Positions 13,154-27,700 of a stretch of 64,000 nt of DNA are shown piece after piece. The DNA is from Lineus longissimus (lineage: Eukaryota > Nemertea > Pilidiophora > Heteronemertea > Lineidae): NCBI RefSeq assembly GCF_910592395.1, contig NC_088312.1, positions 23,691,292 through 23,755,291 on the forward strand. Direction: 5' to 3'. The notes beneath the pieces are model-generated. The model was not told the origin of the DNA, made no database searches, and worked only from the letters and a program-made list of their open reading frames with translations. Each line of letters starts with the position of its first letter. The first letter of the stretch is position 1. The position numbers and the translations under genes were made by a program.

Positions 13154-13970
13154 CTGATCATACACAAGATCATCTTTGTGCTCCCTTTGCAACGTCAGCA
13201 CCTCAAACATGATGAACTTGGTTTTCATGAGGAAGTACTTTTACAAGACTTAGAAACGGAAGAATGGCATGAACAACTCTCCTGGTGGTGCATCAGCTTC
13301 ACAGTGGTGCCTAGAGACGGGTGTCATTTCATCAGCACCAAGCCTCCAACTTGTGTTATTCCATGATATTTATCAAGTTCTCGCATGTCAGTCAGATGAC
13401 GCAGCCTGCAAGCAGATATAGACCACCTTCAAAGGCCTCTCGTCTGCCTTATCACCATGATCAAAATCCGCCACTCGATATCCGACAAACTTTTAATTTT
13501 TTTCTACAAAGCGAGCTCTCCTGTTCGAGCCTCCAGTGTATAGTAATCGACTCAAGCTACATCCAGGGGATCCTCTGTCCTATTTGGTTCGCTTTTCAAA
13601 GAGCGGATTGTGTTTTTTCTCAGGCGTGCGTCTCCGCTTACCAAAGTGTTGCACCTTTTTTTCTCAGCCAGTCTTTGAAGTCGTGCAGGATGACACCAGA
13701 GTTGAAAGAAATGATGCTTTATTTGGAGTGTTTGTCGTGGTGATTAGCCCTACAATGATCATTAAGGACAACTTCTTTACCTGAGCAGATTCCCCTGTCT
13801 CAACTGACCAAACATATTACCTTTTAAGGCCAGCTACTTTCTCAAACTGAGCCAGGTTTTGTCCCTCGATCAAATTCCATTTCAATGAATCTCATATCTT
13901 TTTAGCATCATCATCCACAGGAACACTTCCTTCCGTTTGATAATACGGCCCTCATTTTCAAGTTATCAAT

Positions 13971-15028
13971 TAGCCATCGTATGAGGTGAACGGTTCTTGT
14001 CAAATGAATCAAGGCCTAGCCATCGTATGAGGTGAACGGTTCTTGTCAAATGAATCGAGGCCTAGCCATCGTATGAGGTGAACGGTTCTTGTCAAATGAA
14101 TCGAGGCCTAGCCATCGTATGAGGTGAACGGTTCTTGTCAAATGAATCGAGGCCTAGCCATCGTATGAGGTGAACGGTTCTTGTCAAATGAATCGAGGCC
14201 TAGCCATCGTATGAGGTGAACGGTTCTTGTCAAATGAATCGAGGCCTAGCCATCGTATGAGGTGAACGGTTCTTGTCAAATGAATCGAGGCCTAGCCATC
14301 GTATGAGGTGAACGGTTCTTGTCAAATGAATCGATGCCTAGCCATCGTATGAGGTGAACGGTTCTTGTCAAATGAATCGAGGCCTAGCCATCGTATGAGG
14401 TGAACGGTTCTTGTCAAATGAATCGAGGCCTAGCCATCGTATGAGGTGAACGGTTCTTGTCAAATGAATCGAGGCCTAGCCATCGTATGAGGTGAACGGT
14501 TCTTGTCAAATGAATCGAGGCCTAGCCATCGTATGAGGTGAACGGTTCTTGTCAAATGAATCGAGGCCTAGCCATCGTATGAGGTGAACGGTTCTTGTCA
14601 AATGAATCGAGGCCTAGCCATCGTATGAGGTGAACGGTTCTTGTCAAATGAATCGATGCCTAGCCATCGTATGAGGTGAACGGTTCTTGTCAAATGAATC
14701 GAGGCCTAGCCATCGTATGAGGTGAACGGTTCTTGTCAAATGAATCGAGGCCTAGCCATCGTATGAGGTGAACGGTTCTTGTCAAATGAATCGAGGCCTA
14801 GCCATCGTATGAGGTGAACGGTTCTTGTCAAATGAATCGAGGCCTAGCCATCGTATGAGGTGAACGGTTCTTGTCAAATGAATCGAGGCCTAGCCATCGT
14901 ATGAGGTGAATGGTTCTTGTCAAATGAATCGAGGCCTAGCCATCGTATGAGGTGAACGGTTCTTGTCAAATGAATCGAGGCCTAGCCATCATATGAGGTG
15001 AACGGTTCTTGTCAAATGAATCGAGGCC
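13971..15028. repeat. Minisatellite E, 46-bp unit, 23 copies
   Basis: Units contain TAGCCATCGTATGAGGTGAA and CGGTTCTTGTCAAATGAATC. Exactly 23 units span 1058 bp, with only about five isolated substitutions (for example near 13999, 14333, 14655, 14910 and 14990) and no length changes. This is the most uniform array in the window. Confidence 0.97.
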
Positions 15029-17242
15029 GTTTGTGAATCATGGTTTTCATCACATATCTTATTGGTCTTTAATAGCCTCTATCTTTTCTGGTCAGGACTT
15101 CAATATGAATTTGGAAGGGGCATTGATACTGTCCAAGATAACCACTCCACCTGGCAAAATCCTTTACAGTATGTGTACTGTAGAAGAAACCACTATAAAC
15201 TTTCAGTGAAACTGATAAAGAATTCAAAAAACCTTCAGAGCACTTGATTGAGACTCTGTTTTCGTTGGTGGTTTGCGAATCAAAACGTACAGGTATCCGC
15301 GATGGAAAGCTGTTGGTTTCTTTACGCCCAACTGAGGCTGAGGATATCTTTTGGATCGAGTAGCAGACGTCTTATTACCCAGGATTCACTTCAGAAAATT
15401 ATTCTGTAACCAGATCTGCACACCCCAACGTTTCGGAGTGTAAATCACTCCATTCTTAGCTGCTTTCGACATTTGAGACTTTTGAACACAGATTCAACAA
15501 AATTGGTCGAATTTCTCTCTTGGATTCCAAGTGCGAGTTGCGGAAGTGAAAAAATTCCCCGGCTCTTTGAAATGGTGTTTATAACGTAAAAAGCCTCGAG
15601 TTGAACCAGCTGTGAAAGCGAATGTTCACATATAGAGTTACCCCAATGGACAGAATACGTTTTCTTAACCTTAGTTTTTTATAAAATGGGAAGTATCGAG
15701 CTGCGTAAAGGGTAACTTTATCTTGCGCCAATCAGATTTAAGGTGCTGTTCATGTGACTCTGCGATGCATAGCTCTTGGCTATCAGATAAACCAGAGACG
15801 AACCCCGACTTTAGTGTACACGATACTGTGCCATAAGTGTTTTTATAATCCATACTCCCATTATCCATATTAGTAACCAGAGCTCGCCGCTCCATTTTCA
15901 TATACAATCCCCCATAAAGCTTCTTCCATAAGACGCCTTTTGGACGTTAAGCGCATCTGATTTCAGAGAAAAATCGGGGACTGGTCACTGCTGTCTTCCG
16001 CTGTAAATACCAAAATTCATAAAGTTTTCTTGGGAGAAAGTGTGATCATCTAACATATGCTTTGTGGGCACGAGTGCTCCGCGTCAACTTCCCTATCTAG
16101 GTTGGTGGCGTCATACTACAAAGACGTGTCTATTAAGGACATCAGAGTCACATAATCTCCATGCTCTCACCGTGATGGCTTTCTTACATTCACCACGTTT
16201 GTTCTTGGATGAGCGCTTCACCGTCAGTTTGCTTCCAGAACACCTTGTCCGCAACGCGAGATGCGGCCTTTCTGTCTGGGAAAGTGGCGCTACTTTTGCG
16301 GTGCTGCATCAGTTTTTAGGTAGGAACTTTATTGCAGGGCAAAATATAGTTTGCTTTTCAGAAGTCTTTAGATTCCCCAACAATTTCATTGCTGCACCTA
16401 AACAGAATGTGAAGCATGAAGTTGGTGCAAAGTACAGAAGCAGTCAAAATCACATTAACTTGAAAATGCATTACATACTGTTGGTCGTGTTACCAGGGTG
16501 GTCGTGTTACCGGGGTGGTCGCGTTAGTGAAGTTGAAAATCCGGGGACAAAATGCATGATTAGGTTTTCCCGCCAAAATAAGTGAACTTATTCATAAGTT
16601 TAAAATTCTGAAAAATTTTCAAAGCCAAAAATTGGTTGGGGCTGATGATGTTTCTTCATTTTGAGCAGAAAAACAAGTGAAAAAAATATTTGTACTTAGA
16701 AATGTTTTCATCCTTCAGAGTTGAAAGTTTTCATATGGATTCTCATGATAGCCTCTGCCATATCCATCTCATCATAAGGGCATGCTGATCAACTCATCAA
16801 TGAGGACCTGCCACACACCCTCAACTACTCCCCTGCCTGCTTGATCAGGCTGACTACCACTGATATTCTGTTCATCAAGAAGGAAGGTGATTAACAATGT
16901 AGCCCTCTCATCAAACACGCATCACATTTCTAACTTATTTAGTCAGATTGGAATCTAATACCCATGCACGAGGATTCGTTGGAGCTCGATGTGTGAAGAG
17001 GGGAGTCAATCATTGGATTTACACAGGGAGAATGTCCACAGACCAAAGATACAGTGAAGTCAGTTCCTTGTGACTGAGGCCATGACATCATTGACTTGAT
17101 ATGCGAACAACACTGTGATGGGATGACCTCACATCCTGGCGCCATCTATAGTGCTGATTCTTCCTCGAGAGCAAATGGCAAGGCAACCATAAATATTGCC
17201 TTGATGCAACAAACAGCACAGAAACAGCAAAGGCAAACCTAC
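15029..17242. other. Non-coding stretch between array E and SOBP exon 3
   Basis: Contains repeat copy C. The minus strand was searched by eye for a SOBP FCS zinc-finger exon (Cys-x2-Cys with a following Phe-Cys-Ser) and none was found. Confidence 0.45.
16485..16764 (+). mobile_element. Dispersed repeat copy C, with one internal module
   Basis: Begins with repeated GTGTTACCRGGGTGGTCG motifs, then GAAGTTGAAAATCCGGGGAC, as in the 29849 copy. It contains a single copy of an A/T-rich module of about 135 bp (TTGAGCAGAAAAACAAGTGAAAAAAATATTTG region) and ends AAAGTTTTCATATGGATTCTC, again shared with the other copies. Confidence 0.6.
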
Positions 17243-18699
17243 CTAAAGGTTTAGTTCCATCTTTGAGTGCGGAGGCGATCGTCTGATACTGGGAGGCAAG
17301 CGACGTCTCACTCACCTCGGAGCCTAAAAACAGATTGATACAATCTTAGCCTTTATATTGATATACAGTGAACCCAGGTAACATCCCAAATCAAAACAAA
17401 ATTTTCACTGGTTTTTTTTCCTGCTCAAAATGACCCAAAATCATCAGTCCCAAAACTTTTTTGACTTTGAAAATTTTTCAAAATTGTGACTTTTTTCTGC
17501 TAACCCTTACCCTCACCCTGAAAAAGGAGGAGATATGCTGATGCTTATATCAGCGATCTCAACATCAGCAAAGTGACCACACTGTACCTTTAAGGGTCAG
17601 GCACAGGGAGGGGTTGATATTATGACATTATATGAGCAAACATAACATTTGATGAGACACCTGACTCTATCATCATCTCACATATCATGGGAGGGATCAT
17701 CAGCTCCATTCAGCTCCCACCTCATGAGATCAATGGCGTACTGCGTCGACTGGCGTATCCTATCGCACAAACAAACATCATATGACCGCACGATCATGAC
17801 TATATATGTAACTGATAATAGACACTTAATGTTCTGGCTACTGTTTCAAACACGGCTATAATAGGCACCCTGAGGGAAACGTGAGCGGGCCATCTTGTCA
17901 GAAACGCGGCCAGAGAAAATCATTTTAGTCCATGCAAAAATGGTGGTAATGTGATGCCAGGGTTTCAATTTGCTCTCCTAGGACATTTACAGCTGACTAT
18001 CGCTGTACTTTAGAAAGTGTTGATGGATTTAAGATGTGTTTTAAAAGGGAATTATTATGCAGGAGCCAGGTCAGCCAGATACAGGGGGACCCCATGAGGT
18101 GTCTCTATTAAGTTCATCTCTCACTTGTCCTTGTATGAATCATTCTAATTTCAACCAAAGGACTAACAATATGTCTCTTGCCCTGTAAAGAAGGTATTCA
18201 CAACACAACACGAAGAAGAACTTTCTCAGCAAAAAGGCATGCTCACTTTGATTGACAAGTTATAACATAATACTACACATAATGAACATATTAACCTGAC
18301 GTAACATCATGAACTTTCTGCTCTGTGAAATGACCATTCACTTAAACCTAATATTAGAGAGATAATCGTGATGTCATTGACGGTGTCATCTTCTCAACGA
18401 ACATGTCTCCTCCTACAGGTTATTAAGAAGATAGCAGAAAATGCCAGCATTGGTGACAAACCAGTTTTGAACAACCGCGCCTGATCAATATGTTCAAAGG
18501 GTAGAGAGATCAGCCTTGGCCTTGTTATTAAGCCATGATGTTCTCCAATGCTCGCCAAAAGGTTACCAGAAGCTCACCTGGACTTCGTGTCTTCCTCACG
18601 TACGGTCCATCACTATCACCATCCTCCCGTTCGTCATGTAAATCGAGGTCATCATCATCCATATCATCATCATCACTCCCGTCAACCTCAATATCAAAG

Positions 18700-18737
<38 letters not shown>

Positions 18738-21700
18738 GTCAGATGCATTGCGTTTCTTCTTCTCGGATTCTGTGTACTTCTGTAGTTTTAACCGCTCGGT
18801 TTCTTCATGATCAAGTTTCCCATACCCATATAAACCGAGGAGTTCATTCATCGTATCTTCGGCGTAATCCTGCAAAAAACAAAATATGATCATATTTATA
18901 TCGAGACTGCTGAGTTAATCCTGGATTATTTCACAATGTCAATGGTTCTCTCGGTTGTGTTCAGTGGCGGAGCCAGAGAGAGGTGTAGCATGAACATCTT
19001 TGGAGTTGACCACATATTTTCACCAAAAATACTGACCAGTCAGCATAACATCACTTTGGCACATCCTCGCACAGCAGACCTTTTCATAGTTTCTACAATA
19101 CACTCACTCTGAGTTTATATTCGGTGTGGTCCAAATGCCTGCAGAGGGGAGGATGTTTTCTCATTGGGTTCTTGACAGCCAATTCCAACAAATGATACTA
19201 TTCCATCGTCTCCTGTCAAGACAGAATGAAGCAATGACCTACGATTGCAACACAACGCTTGCCAGGATCTAACATGGAATCAGACACGACCATATCATGA
19301 TGTCTCCTCTTCAAAAGGCTTCCTGTAGGTACACCTTGGCTACCATTTCAAATGTTACGCTATCCCCCAGACTATAGATACTCTTAACAACGCGATCACC
19401 AGCTTCAATGACACCAATACATCATTTATACTTTGTGAAAAAACGGTTGCGAGCCTTGTAAAAGATGAGTAGCTGGGTTTGATCAAGGCATTATCTGGGA
19501 GGGCCTGGGTATTCTGTATCATATGATGTCATCGGAGATGAAATTGGCTCTATAACTAATGATTCTTGGATCGTGTACTCCGATATCTTCTCAGTTTTGT
19601 CAGGCCGATAACGTGGGGAAAAATGGCGGTATGGGTTTCAGTGTATTATCATGGAACGCTATCTTGTCAGGACACTCTCTCAAGGTGCCGTTTGATTCAA
19701 CAACTTTTTTTGTCGGTTTCTTTGTTGTTTGTCAACGGTATACAATGACGGATGGCATCTCGTTGGTTCATGTGTTCTAGATCATCGGAGCCTCTCTTTG
19801 AGATGGTGGAGATTAACAAACGTCGACCAATATTCCACGATTGATCTTGTGTACGAGTAACTTGATGAATTACAAGAAATCTAACAGAGTTTCGTCTCCC
19901 TCTCATCGACGATTGTTAAGAGGCATTAGTAGAGCAAATCACCCAACAATTGCCCGAGATGTAATAAACTTATCTGACTTTTTTGTTGATATATTGTGTG
20001 TCTAATCAAATTTGTGCAACTGTTACAGACCTAGCCTATAATTCTCTCCCCCAAACTATCAAGTCATCAATGAACTTCTTTGACATCAGTAAATCCAGCT
20101 CCCCACCCACCTATTGCTTCATACAACACCTAACGGGTTCTGCAGGAATCCATGTTTTAGAAATCACACTCATGGCTGGCAAGTGTCACTTTCATCATTT
20201 AACAACTCATTTCTCTCCTTAGAAGAAAAACAATGCACTTAAAAGCCCGCCTCAAAAAATACACAGCCTAAAATTACATGTAACCCATTGAATGCATTGG
20301 CGAAGTTTGAAATAACATCGCTGCTATTTAACCTGAGGCAAACCTTTTAGGCGTTTCTATTTCACTTGAAATAAGCTTCAGTGAAATAGATCCGGATTTT
20401 AGAATAACAAGTCCTCATTTTCATGCCTTACGAAACTTGGAAGAAAGGGAGAAGTGCTGAGGAGTTTTTCCTCATCATTATTTATGAGCAACTATCAGGC
20501 GTCGTAGAGGAGAAATCAAGCATACATCTGATTCCAAATGTTTTCATTCATGGCTCCTTCAGTCTCCTTGGGTCTCCTGGCATAGCCGCACCAACCTCTG
20601 TAGAGAGCTTGGCCAAGGCTCCTTTGGTCTCCTGGCATAGCCTCAACAACCTCTGTAGAGAGCTTGGACATGGCTCCTTGGGTCTCCTGGCATAGCCCCA
20701 CCAACCTCTGTAGAGAGCTTGGCCAAGGTTCCTTGGGTCTCCTGGCATAGCCTCAACAACCTCTGTAGAGAGCTTGGCCAAGGCTCCTTGGGTCTCCTGG
20801 CATAGCTTCAACAACCTCTGTAGAGAGCTTGGACATGGCTCCTTGGGTCTTCTGGCATAGCCCCACCAACCTCTGTAGAGAGCTTGGCCAAGGCTCCTTG
20901 GGTCTCCTGGCATAGCCACACCAACCTCTGTAGAGAGCTTGGACATTGCCCCTTGGGTCTCCCGGCATAGCCGCACCAACCTCTGTAGAGAGCTTGGATA
21001 AGGCTCCTTGGGTCTCCTGGCATAGCCGCACCAACCTCTGTAGAGAGCTTGGACAAGGCTCCTTGGGTCTCCTGGCATAGCCGCACCAACCTCTGTAGAG
21101 AGCTTGGACATGGCTCCTTGGGTCTCCTGGCATAGCCTCACCAACCTCTGTAGAGAGCTTGGACATGGCTCCTTGGGTCTCCTGGCATAGCCTCACCAAC
21201 CTCTGTAGAGAGCTTGGACATGGCTCCTTGGGTCTCCTGGCATAGCCTCACCAACCTCTGTAGAGAGCTTGGACATGGCTCCTTGGGTCTCCTGGCATAG
21301 CCTCACCACAGCGAGAGAAGTTGAATGTACTGTCCATACAAGAGCCCTAGTCAGAGGTGAACTCAGGTGGTGGGCTTTGACTCAAGAGAGTGGGAGACCC
21401 TCAGAGAGATTGTTGCTGATTCCACAGGGTGAACCGACTGGCCTCCTGTTTCTAAAGAGAATCTACCTGCACAATCTCAGCACAATAACACTCCCATGAC
21501 GTCTGGTAGCTTTGTTTACTGAAGGTCTAAGTGTGGTCTCCCTCAAATCTTTCCACAAAGGTAAAGTATGCTCTCAGGGACCAGACAGGCAAAACAACAA
21601 AACTGTTGAAAAACATTAGACAGGCACACAGGGCTTGCTAAATGACAAAAAAAGAAAATTCCGGCTTTTCGGCAATTTTGGGTGTGGCGGGGCTTGCTGC

Positions 21701-24700
21701 ATGACAAAACTAATTTTTTTTCTCGACTTTTCGGCAATTTTGGGTGTGGCGGGCTTGCCACATGACAAAATGAATTCTAGCAGCAGGCACACTAACCAAG
21801 GAATAAAAACAGTCTCACCTAAGATAGCCGGTTTATTGCAAGCATTAACCGATCTGTGAACGGCCCCCACAAAGCTCCACCAAACCTTGACCCACATGAA
21901 GACAGAGAATGGGTTAACATCCACTCAATCGCAAGAACAGCCGATATTACAAGGACCGCATGGAAAATACACCAAGCCTCTCTCTGGGTAAGGTGAGATC
22001 ACTTTGAAACACGAGCTCTTGTAATAATGGGTAATGTGAGAAAGATTAAATACACCCTAGCTCAACTGGAATAGTATTTTCTATTGGTTCAGTTAACCCA
22101 ATAATGGACGCGGCGTTCTCGAAAGGTCTCAGCGTCAATGGGACCAATCGTCACTTAAAGGCCAAGTACATTAACTGACATACGGCATTCAGCTGCCCAT
22201 TGTAGGCCTACCCAATGATGAATGAGGGCCATCCCTGGAGCTCTCATTGGGGAAACCTGATCACATCAATTCATGTCACATTGTAAATCTTAAACATTCC
22301 GAATCTGTTCAAGATGACAGCTTAGTGAAATGTGGGGCACTTGAAACTGCTAAGATTTACTAAATGAAATCGCATCCTACCTCTGCTCATCGAAAGGGTC
22401 ATTCAAAATTTCCCATTTTTAAAGCGTTCATGATTGAATTGATCTTGCTGATATTTTTACGTGACAAGCTGTATTTCACCTTCTCACTCCAATGATGGAA
22501 GGTGTGTCTGCGGGTAACATTTCTTTTTTCAGCGCTGCTTCTATTTTAACCTTCTCCGCGATGGAAAGAAATCTAACAGAGTTTCGAATGACGCAACCCG
22601 AGACTGTGATACATGTATTTTGAAATAGATCTTTGACAGATGATGCCTTGGGGGCTTATTTTACAAGAGAGGCATCGCACACCTGAACTTCAATGCTCAG
22701 ATCCATTACAACCTGCTTGTATGTAGTCGGCTGGAAAAATAATCAAGTCTCTAACCCTTTAAGTACTGGGAATAAGAACTTCAGAATGAAGATGCAAATT
22801 CAAATGACGATTTTTGAGAAATTCAGAAAAATGAAGATTTCGAACTTTGAAACAATTGAATGTTCGGAGAATCCCCGTTGATCTCACAAGGTGAGCAGTC
22901 ATGATCACCGGGGAGACTGTGACAAGCTAACTGCAACATACAGTACTGGTTAATAGTAATAACATCCAAGTGTTGCATTATGTAGAAGACATGAACATCG
23001 ACTGCCAGAATGCAACACCAACTGTCCCTAGCGTGTGTGGGTCTTGTCTCAGCACAATGACTCCTGAGAGACAGTGTCCACACTGATGACACCTCTTGTC
23101 CTTGTTCTGATTGGATGACATGCTTGAGTGGAGACGACTAGTAAGAGGATCACTTCACTCTCAGGTGTCTAGCCCTATTGTAACATTTCACCTTCAAGGC
23201 TACAATAGCTTCAGGTAGAATCTGATGAGCTGTTTGTCAGAAAGTTAAATGGATCAGGTCACCCAACATAAACATCTAAACGGGTTTATAACAAAATCCT
23301 TACAGCTGAACTGCCTGAAAGTGCAGTAGGGTGTGACCATAATAATCCCTTCCCACCCAATCATTAACATCTTCGTGAAAGCCATCAAGACATGCTATGT
23401 TAGCCAACTACCACAGCCACAGACTGCACAAAAAATCAATGTGGTTACAAAAACTGATTTTATTTCTAGATGATTCCGTACTGATGATTGCAGTATCATT
23501 ATAGCCTATCATCATATGAAACCGATTGGGTTACACTTGGGAAATAATTGGGAAAAAATATCATATCATTTTCGTGTCTAATTTTACTTCAACTGCCCAG
23601 GATAAATTACATTATAATAAGTTCTACTTATGATTTAGTTTTGATTAAAAATCAAATGTGATAAAAACTAATTTCATGGAGTTGGGTTGAAGTGGTTTCT
23701 CTACAGATTGAAATCTGAACAAAACCTACAAATAATATATCACAGAACTGACAGATCTGTGATTGAATATTGCCAAACTGAGAGAGATTAAAGATGATCA
23801 CCGAGAGGGAATGAAACGGAATCCAAATGAGGAACGTCTGAGTGAGCAACAAGAGACACCCACAATCTATATATGCGCGAATTTCAGCGCAATAATTATG
23901 CAGCGGCAAAGAATTTAATCTGAACGTGGCCTAATGGATTGAAATTTGACAGCAGTGAAACAACATCCACCGAGGCAAACACGTCTCAGATGCTATGCCC
24001 GTTGGCATCACGAACAGACCACCGGGTACTCAAGTTGTATTCATATTGAATTTGTCTCGGATAGCCAGATTGAATTCCTAAATGGAATTCACTTCACTGG
24101 AACCCAGTTGATCATTATGCCAGCAAATGGCACGTTTTCACGAAATCGAAAAACTAATTTTGAGTCGTTGAAACTCTCTGTTCCCATGAGGACTTTAAAC
24201 CAGTATATCGAGTTACCTTTGTTAATGGTAACATATGTATGCAGAGCAGTCTTCAACTTCAGCGATGGAATATCAATAACTCACGCATAACTCTCTAAGA
24301 CAGAATAGAGCCAAGTTCGATTTACAAACAATCCTGAAATATGCCCTCAACTGTAAAAGGCCTACTCTGATCATTCAAAAAATTTGAGTTTAAAATATCC
24401 TATTGTGAAAAATATGCATTGAATATGAATTCCAATGGCACTTACAACAATATTGATATACAAATACGTGTTCTATACATGAAAATGCTGGGAATGCAAC
24501 CCTAACTTGAGCTCAACCTTGGGAGGATAAGGTGATGACAAGACTGGAGATTGAACCTATGACCTTCATATTGCTGAGCCAAACTTGACCATCTGAGATG
24601 ACAAGAATTCACCACCAACTATACTGTTGCTAATGATAATATCCACCTCAGCGCACCGAGAAACATTGCTGACCTTCACTACTTCTGCCAGTGAGTTAAA

Positions 24701-27700
24701 AACCTTTAGAGTGTCGCAAATAATAAAAGTTAGTTCACGTTTCATTTTCGAGACATCCTGTATATTCTTCATATATCTGCAAATGTCACAAAAACGCATC
24801 CCGATATTTGAGCGAGATGGGAATCTGAGTGATCTCATAAATGATGTCGTTCCTACCAACTTTTCTCCACATGAAAATGATCATCCCACAGATCTAGTTC
24901 CCCTTTCACATCCTAAACTTTTTAAAACAAAACTTTCAAAGATTTGCAACTTTTTTTCATCGTGCAACACATTAGAACGTGTCATCTTTTGAATAAAATC
25001 AACCATATTGGATTCGAGAAACAGACTCCGCGTCTCAAAAAAGCACATTCGGGTGGATGATCAGGTGATAAGATGATCGGTTAATGTTACCTGGAACTAA
25101 GCTCTCATTTTTTATACTAACCCACAGGTAAAAGCAAAATGGCCGCTTTCATTCCATACAAATAACATGCATGTTACGAATCCGACACTGCTGAAAAACG
25201 GCACCGGTTGAGTCGCATATTACAACCACCAGGCGACAGAATACCGTTGGTGTAAAGTGGTCTCCCTCCCCTGAAGGGACGCACAAAAACAAACTCTCAT
25301 TGGAATGGTATTCTCGCCTTACGATTCACAGGGTTGTAACTTTAGCGCATTGCCATCAACAACTCGGGCAAGATGAGCCGACCGACATGAAAATGTATTT
25401 TGTGCGTGGCTGATTAATTTAAAACCTGATGCAGAATCAGGGAGCTAAGGCATGAATATAGTGTAACACGAAACAAGTAACACAGTACTAATAAGGCTCA
25501 TGTTAACATGCTAATTACTGATGTGCGAAGATTCGCTTCTACCCAAGGGGGACACGATTGTCGTAGGATAATTCTCGGGTTTTTTCACCAGCTTGTGCGT
25601 CATGTTCGCCTGTTGTTGGTTTCATGAGATGACGACCCGATATTGTAAAGAAGAGTGCACGTAAATGTACAAGAGTCAGGACCCACATGAGATGAGATGA
25701 ACTCTTTATATCTTTAACTGCATCAGAATACCTAAGGAGGCTGGGCTTTGTGAGGATTGGAGAAAGAAACCAGTATCGATAACAATATTTGAAAGTATTA
25801 ACATAAGTGACCTGGTTTTATATCAGCATTGTGACACGAAATGGTAATTTTGTTCAGTTTCATGTCATGAAAGATAATTACTTAAATTCATTGTCTGCAA
25901 AGAAATGTATAACTAGTTTATGAACAAAAGCCAGAAGTATCTTTAACCCTTTACAGAAATTTGGTCTTGAATTTTGTCATGGCTTCATTGTTAATCACTG
26001 AGCGTGGGAGTACTTTTACTCAATTTGTCAAATTTTGATCATTTTGCCCAATGTTGTTGAAAATGAATGTAAAGGTCATCTTTGATAAGTATTTGGGCCG
26101 TCAACCTAACCTACATCTTCACTTGGCCTAGATATCTTCTTTTCTTTCCCTTAAGACAATAATGGATGCATTTTGTGGCCATTTTACTCCTTTTTCAGCC
26201 GAGCCAAGTCTCATGTTGCCATAGTCATGCGGTCTATCAGTATGGAACTGGATCTGATGCCTCCTAGCCGACGATGTGTGCCAGGTTTCAAGTGTTATGT
26301 GAACGCGAAGATGCCGGCAGCACTTTCAGTGAGTGATTAAGTCACTTATAGGAGTCACACCTTGAAGGAATGGAAAGGAAGTCAGTATGTGTGGCGACAT
26401 GATTCCAGCTTGGTAAATGGACAGTTGAGACAACAAGAGGAAAACATCTTGGCTTTAAGGGCTAAAATAGGTGGCCTTCCTTGATTTTATAGGCTTCTTT
26501 CAACACTTTGTCAAAGAATCTAATGGTGTCAGAGTTTCTCTGTTTATACTAGGTGACATAAGAAAGATAGCATACTTCTGATTTCGAAAAACGACCAGAC
26601 TGCATCATACTTGTGACCCACCAGAGCCGACCATATCCTGGTGTCTCCTTGTGACCATCAACTGGCCAGAGGGGCTCCATCTGTGTATGAGACACGCCAA
26701 GGTCTTGGGTTACCGGTGACTCCTTCACCGGGGGATGCAGCTATACAGCCCCCGTAACCCTACCCAGACTAATGATACACCGACGAGCCTCCATGTCTAG
26801 AGAAAGTGCCGAGACATTCTCCACACAAGAAGTGGCCAGATCAGAGAAAAGATAACATTCATGTCAATCTCTCATTCTCACATAAAAACAGAAATAAAAT
26901 CCTTAATTTTGCCTCCGAGGTGAAATGGCAACAAAGAAATTTCAGGGATTTTTTAAAAATAGCAACTTTCGTTCACCCAATATGCCCTTGTGTATGATTA
27001 GAAATGCTGCTTTTGAGATGAGGAATTATAACGCACGTGATATCACACTGTCCACGAGTGTCTCTCACCGCGGTTAACCATGGATTATGTTTCACACACC
27101 CGAAATCCATTTAGATAAGCTCGACAGATTTGTATCAGAGATTTGATCTCCCAACTTGAGCAACGAAATATCCTTTCAAAGTTTAGAAAGAGACTGGAGG
27201 TGGGTTTTTTCTGTTTAAATTATAATGATGGTTTTATCTTGTTTGGTGAAGATGAAAGAGATGGTGTTCCTTCTGTATGGCGTTCATTTCTTCATCTGCT
27301 CCTGATTTACCCAGCAATCAATATAGTGCCAAAGTGGCACAGCGGTTAGAGTGCCAGGCTCATAATCAGGAGGTCGTGGGTTCAACTCTCCAAAGAATCT
27401 CTGGTTTCTGGTTTCGACACAGGCATCAATTTTCCAATTTCTGCGATAATCAGTTAGCAATACTACAGCAGCAGTGGAGTCAAATTTAACCACTTTATTA
27501 AACTCTGTAACACAATATGGTTGGCATTCACATGCAGTGTTGGCTACCATGATGGTGTCCTGTGGCCATTGTCGTAGCCTGACCAAGTGCGGCAGGTCCA
27601 CATTTGGTGCGGCCCCCTCTCTTTCTTCCCTCCATAGGTGAGGTGTTTGGGAGGATCCCGTTACCTCGATTGGCACATTCAGGCTCAAATTAGCTTTTGT

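Larger units (their letters stand above)
7996..13970. other. Non-coding stretch around arrays C and D and repeat copies A and B
   Basis: Outside the annotated repeats there is no frame with coding character. The longest frame, 9682-10233, runs into repeat copy B and is rejected as a gene. Confidence 0.5.

Noticed and set aside
12559-13212. 217-codon open frame over array D
   Set aside because: The 53-bp unit rotates through all frames and each frame happens to lack stops; it is low-complexity repetition.
13971-15028. CRISPR-like regular array
   Set aside because: Units are contiguous and identical with no unique spacers, and the window is animal DNA.
18535-18889. Ser-rich and His-rich plus-strand ORFs opposite SOBP exon 2
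   Set aside because: They are the antisense readings of the GAT (Asp) tract.
27325-27410. Functional tRNA-Met gene
   Set aside because: Boxes A and B are present but the acceptor stem does not pair and the anticodon stem is defective; a SINE head fits better.
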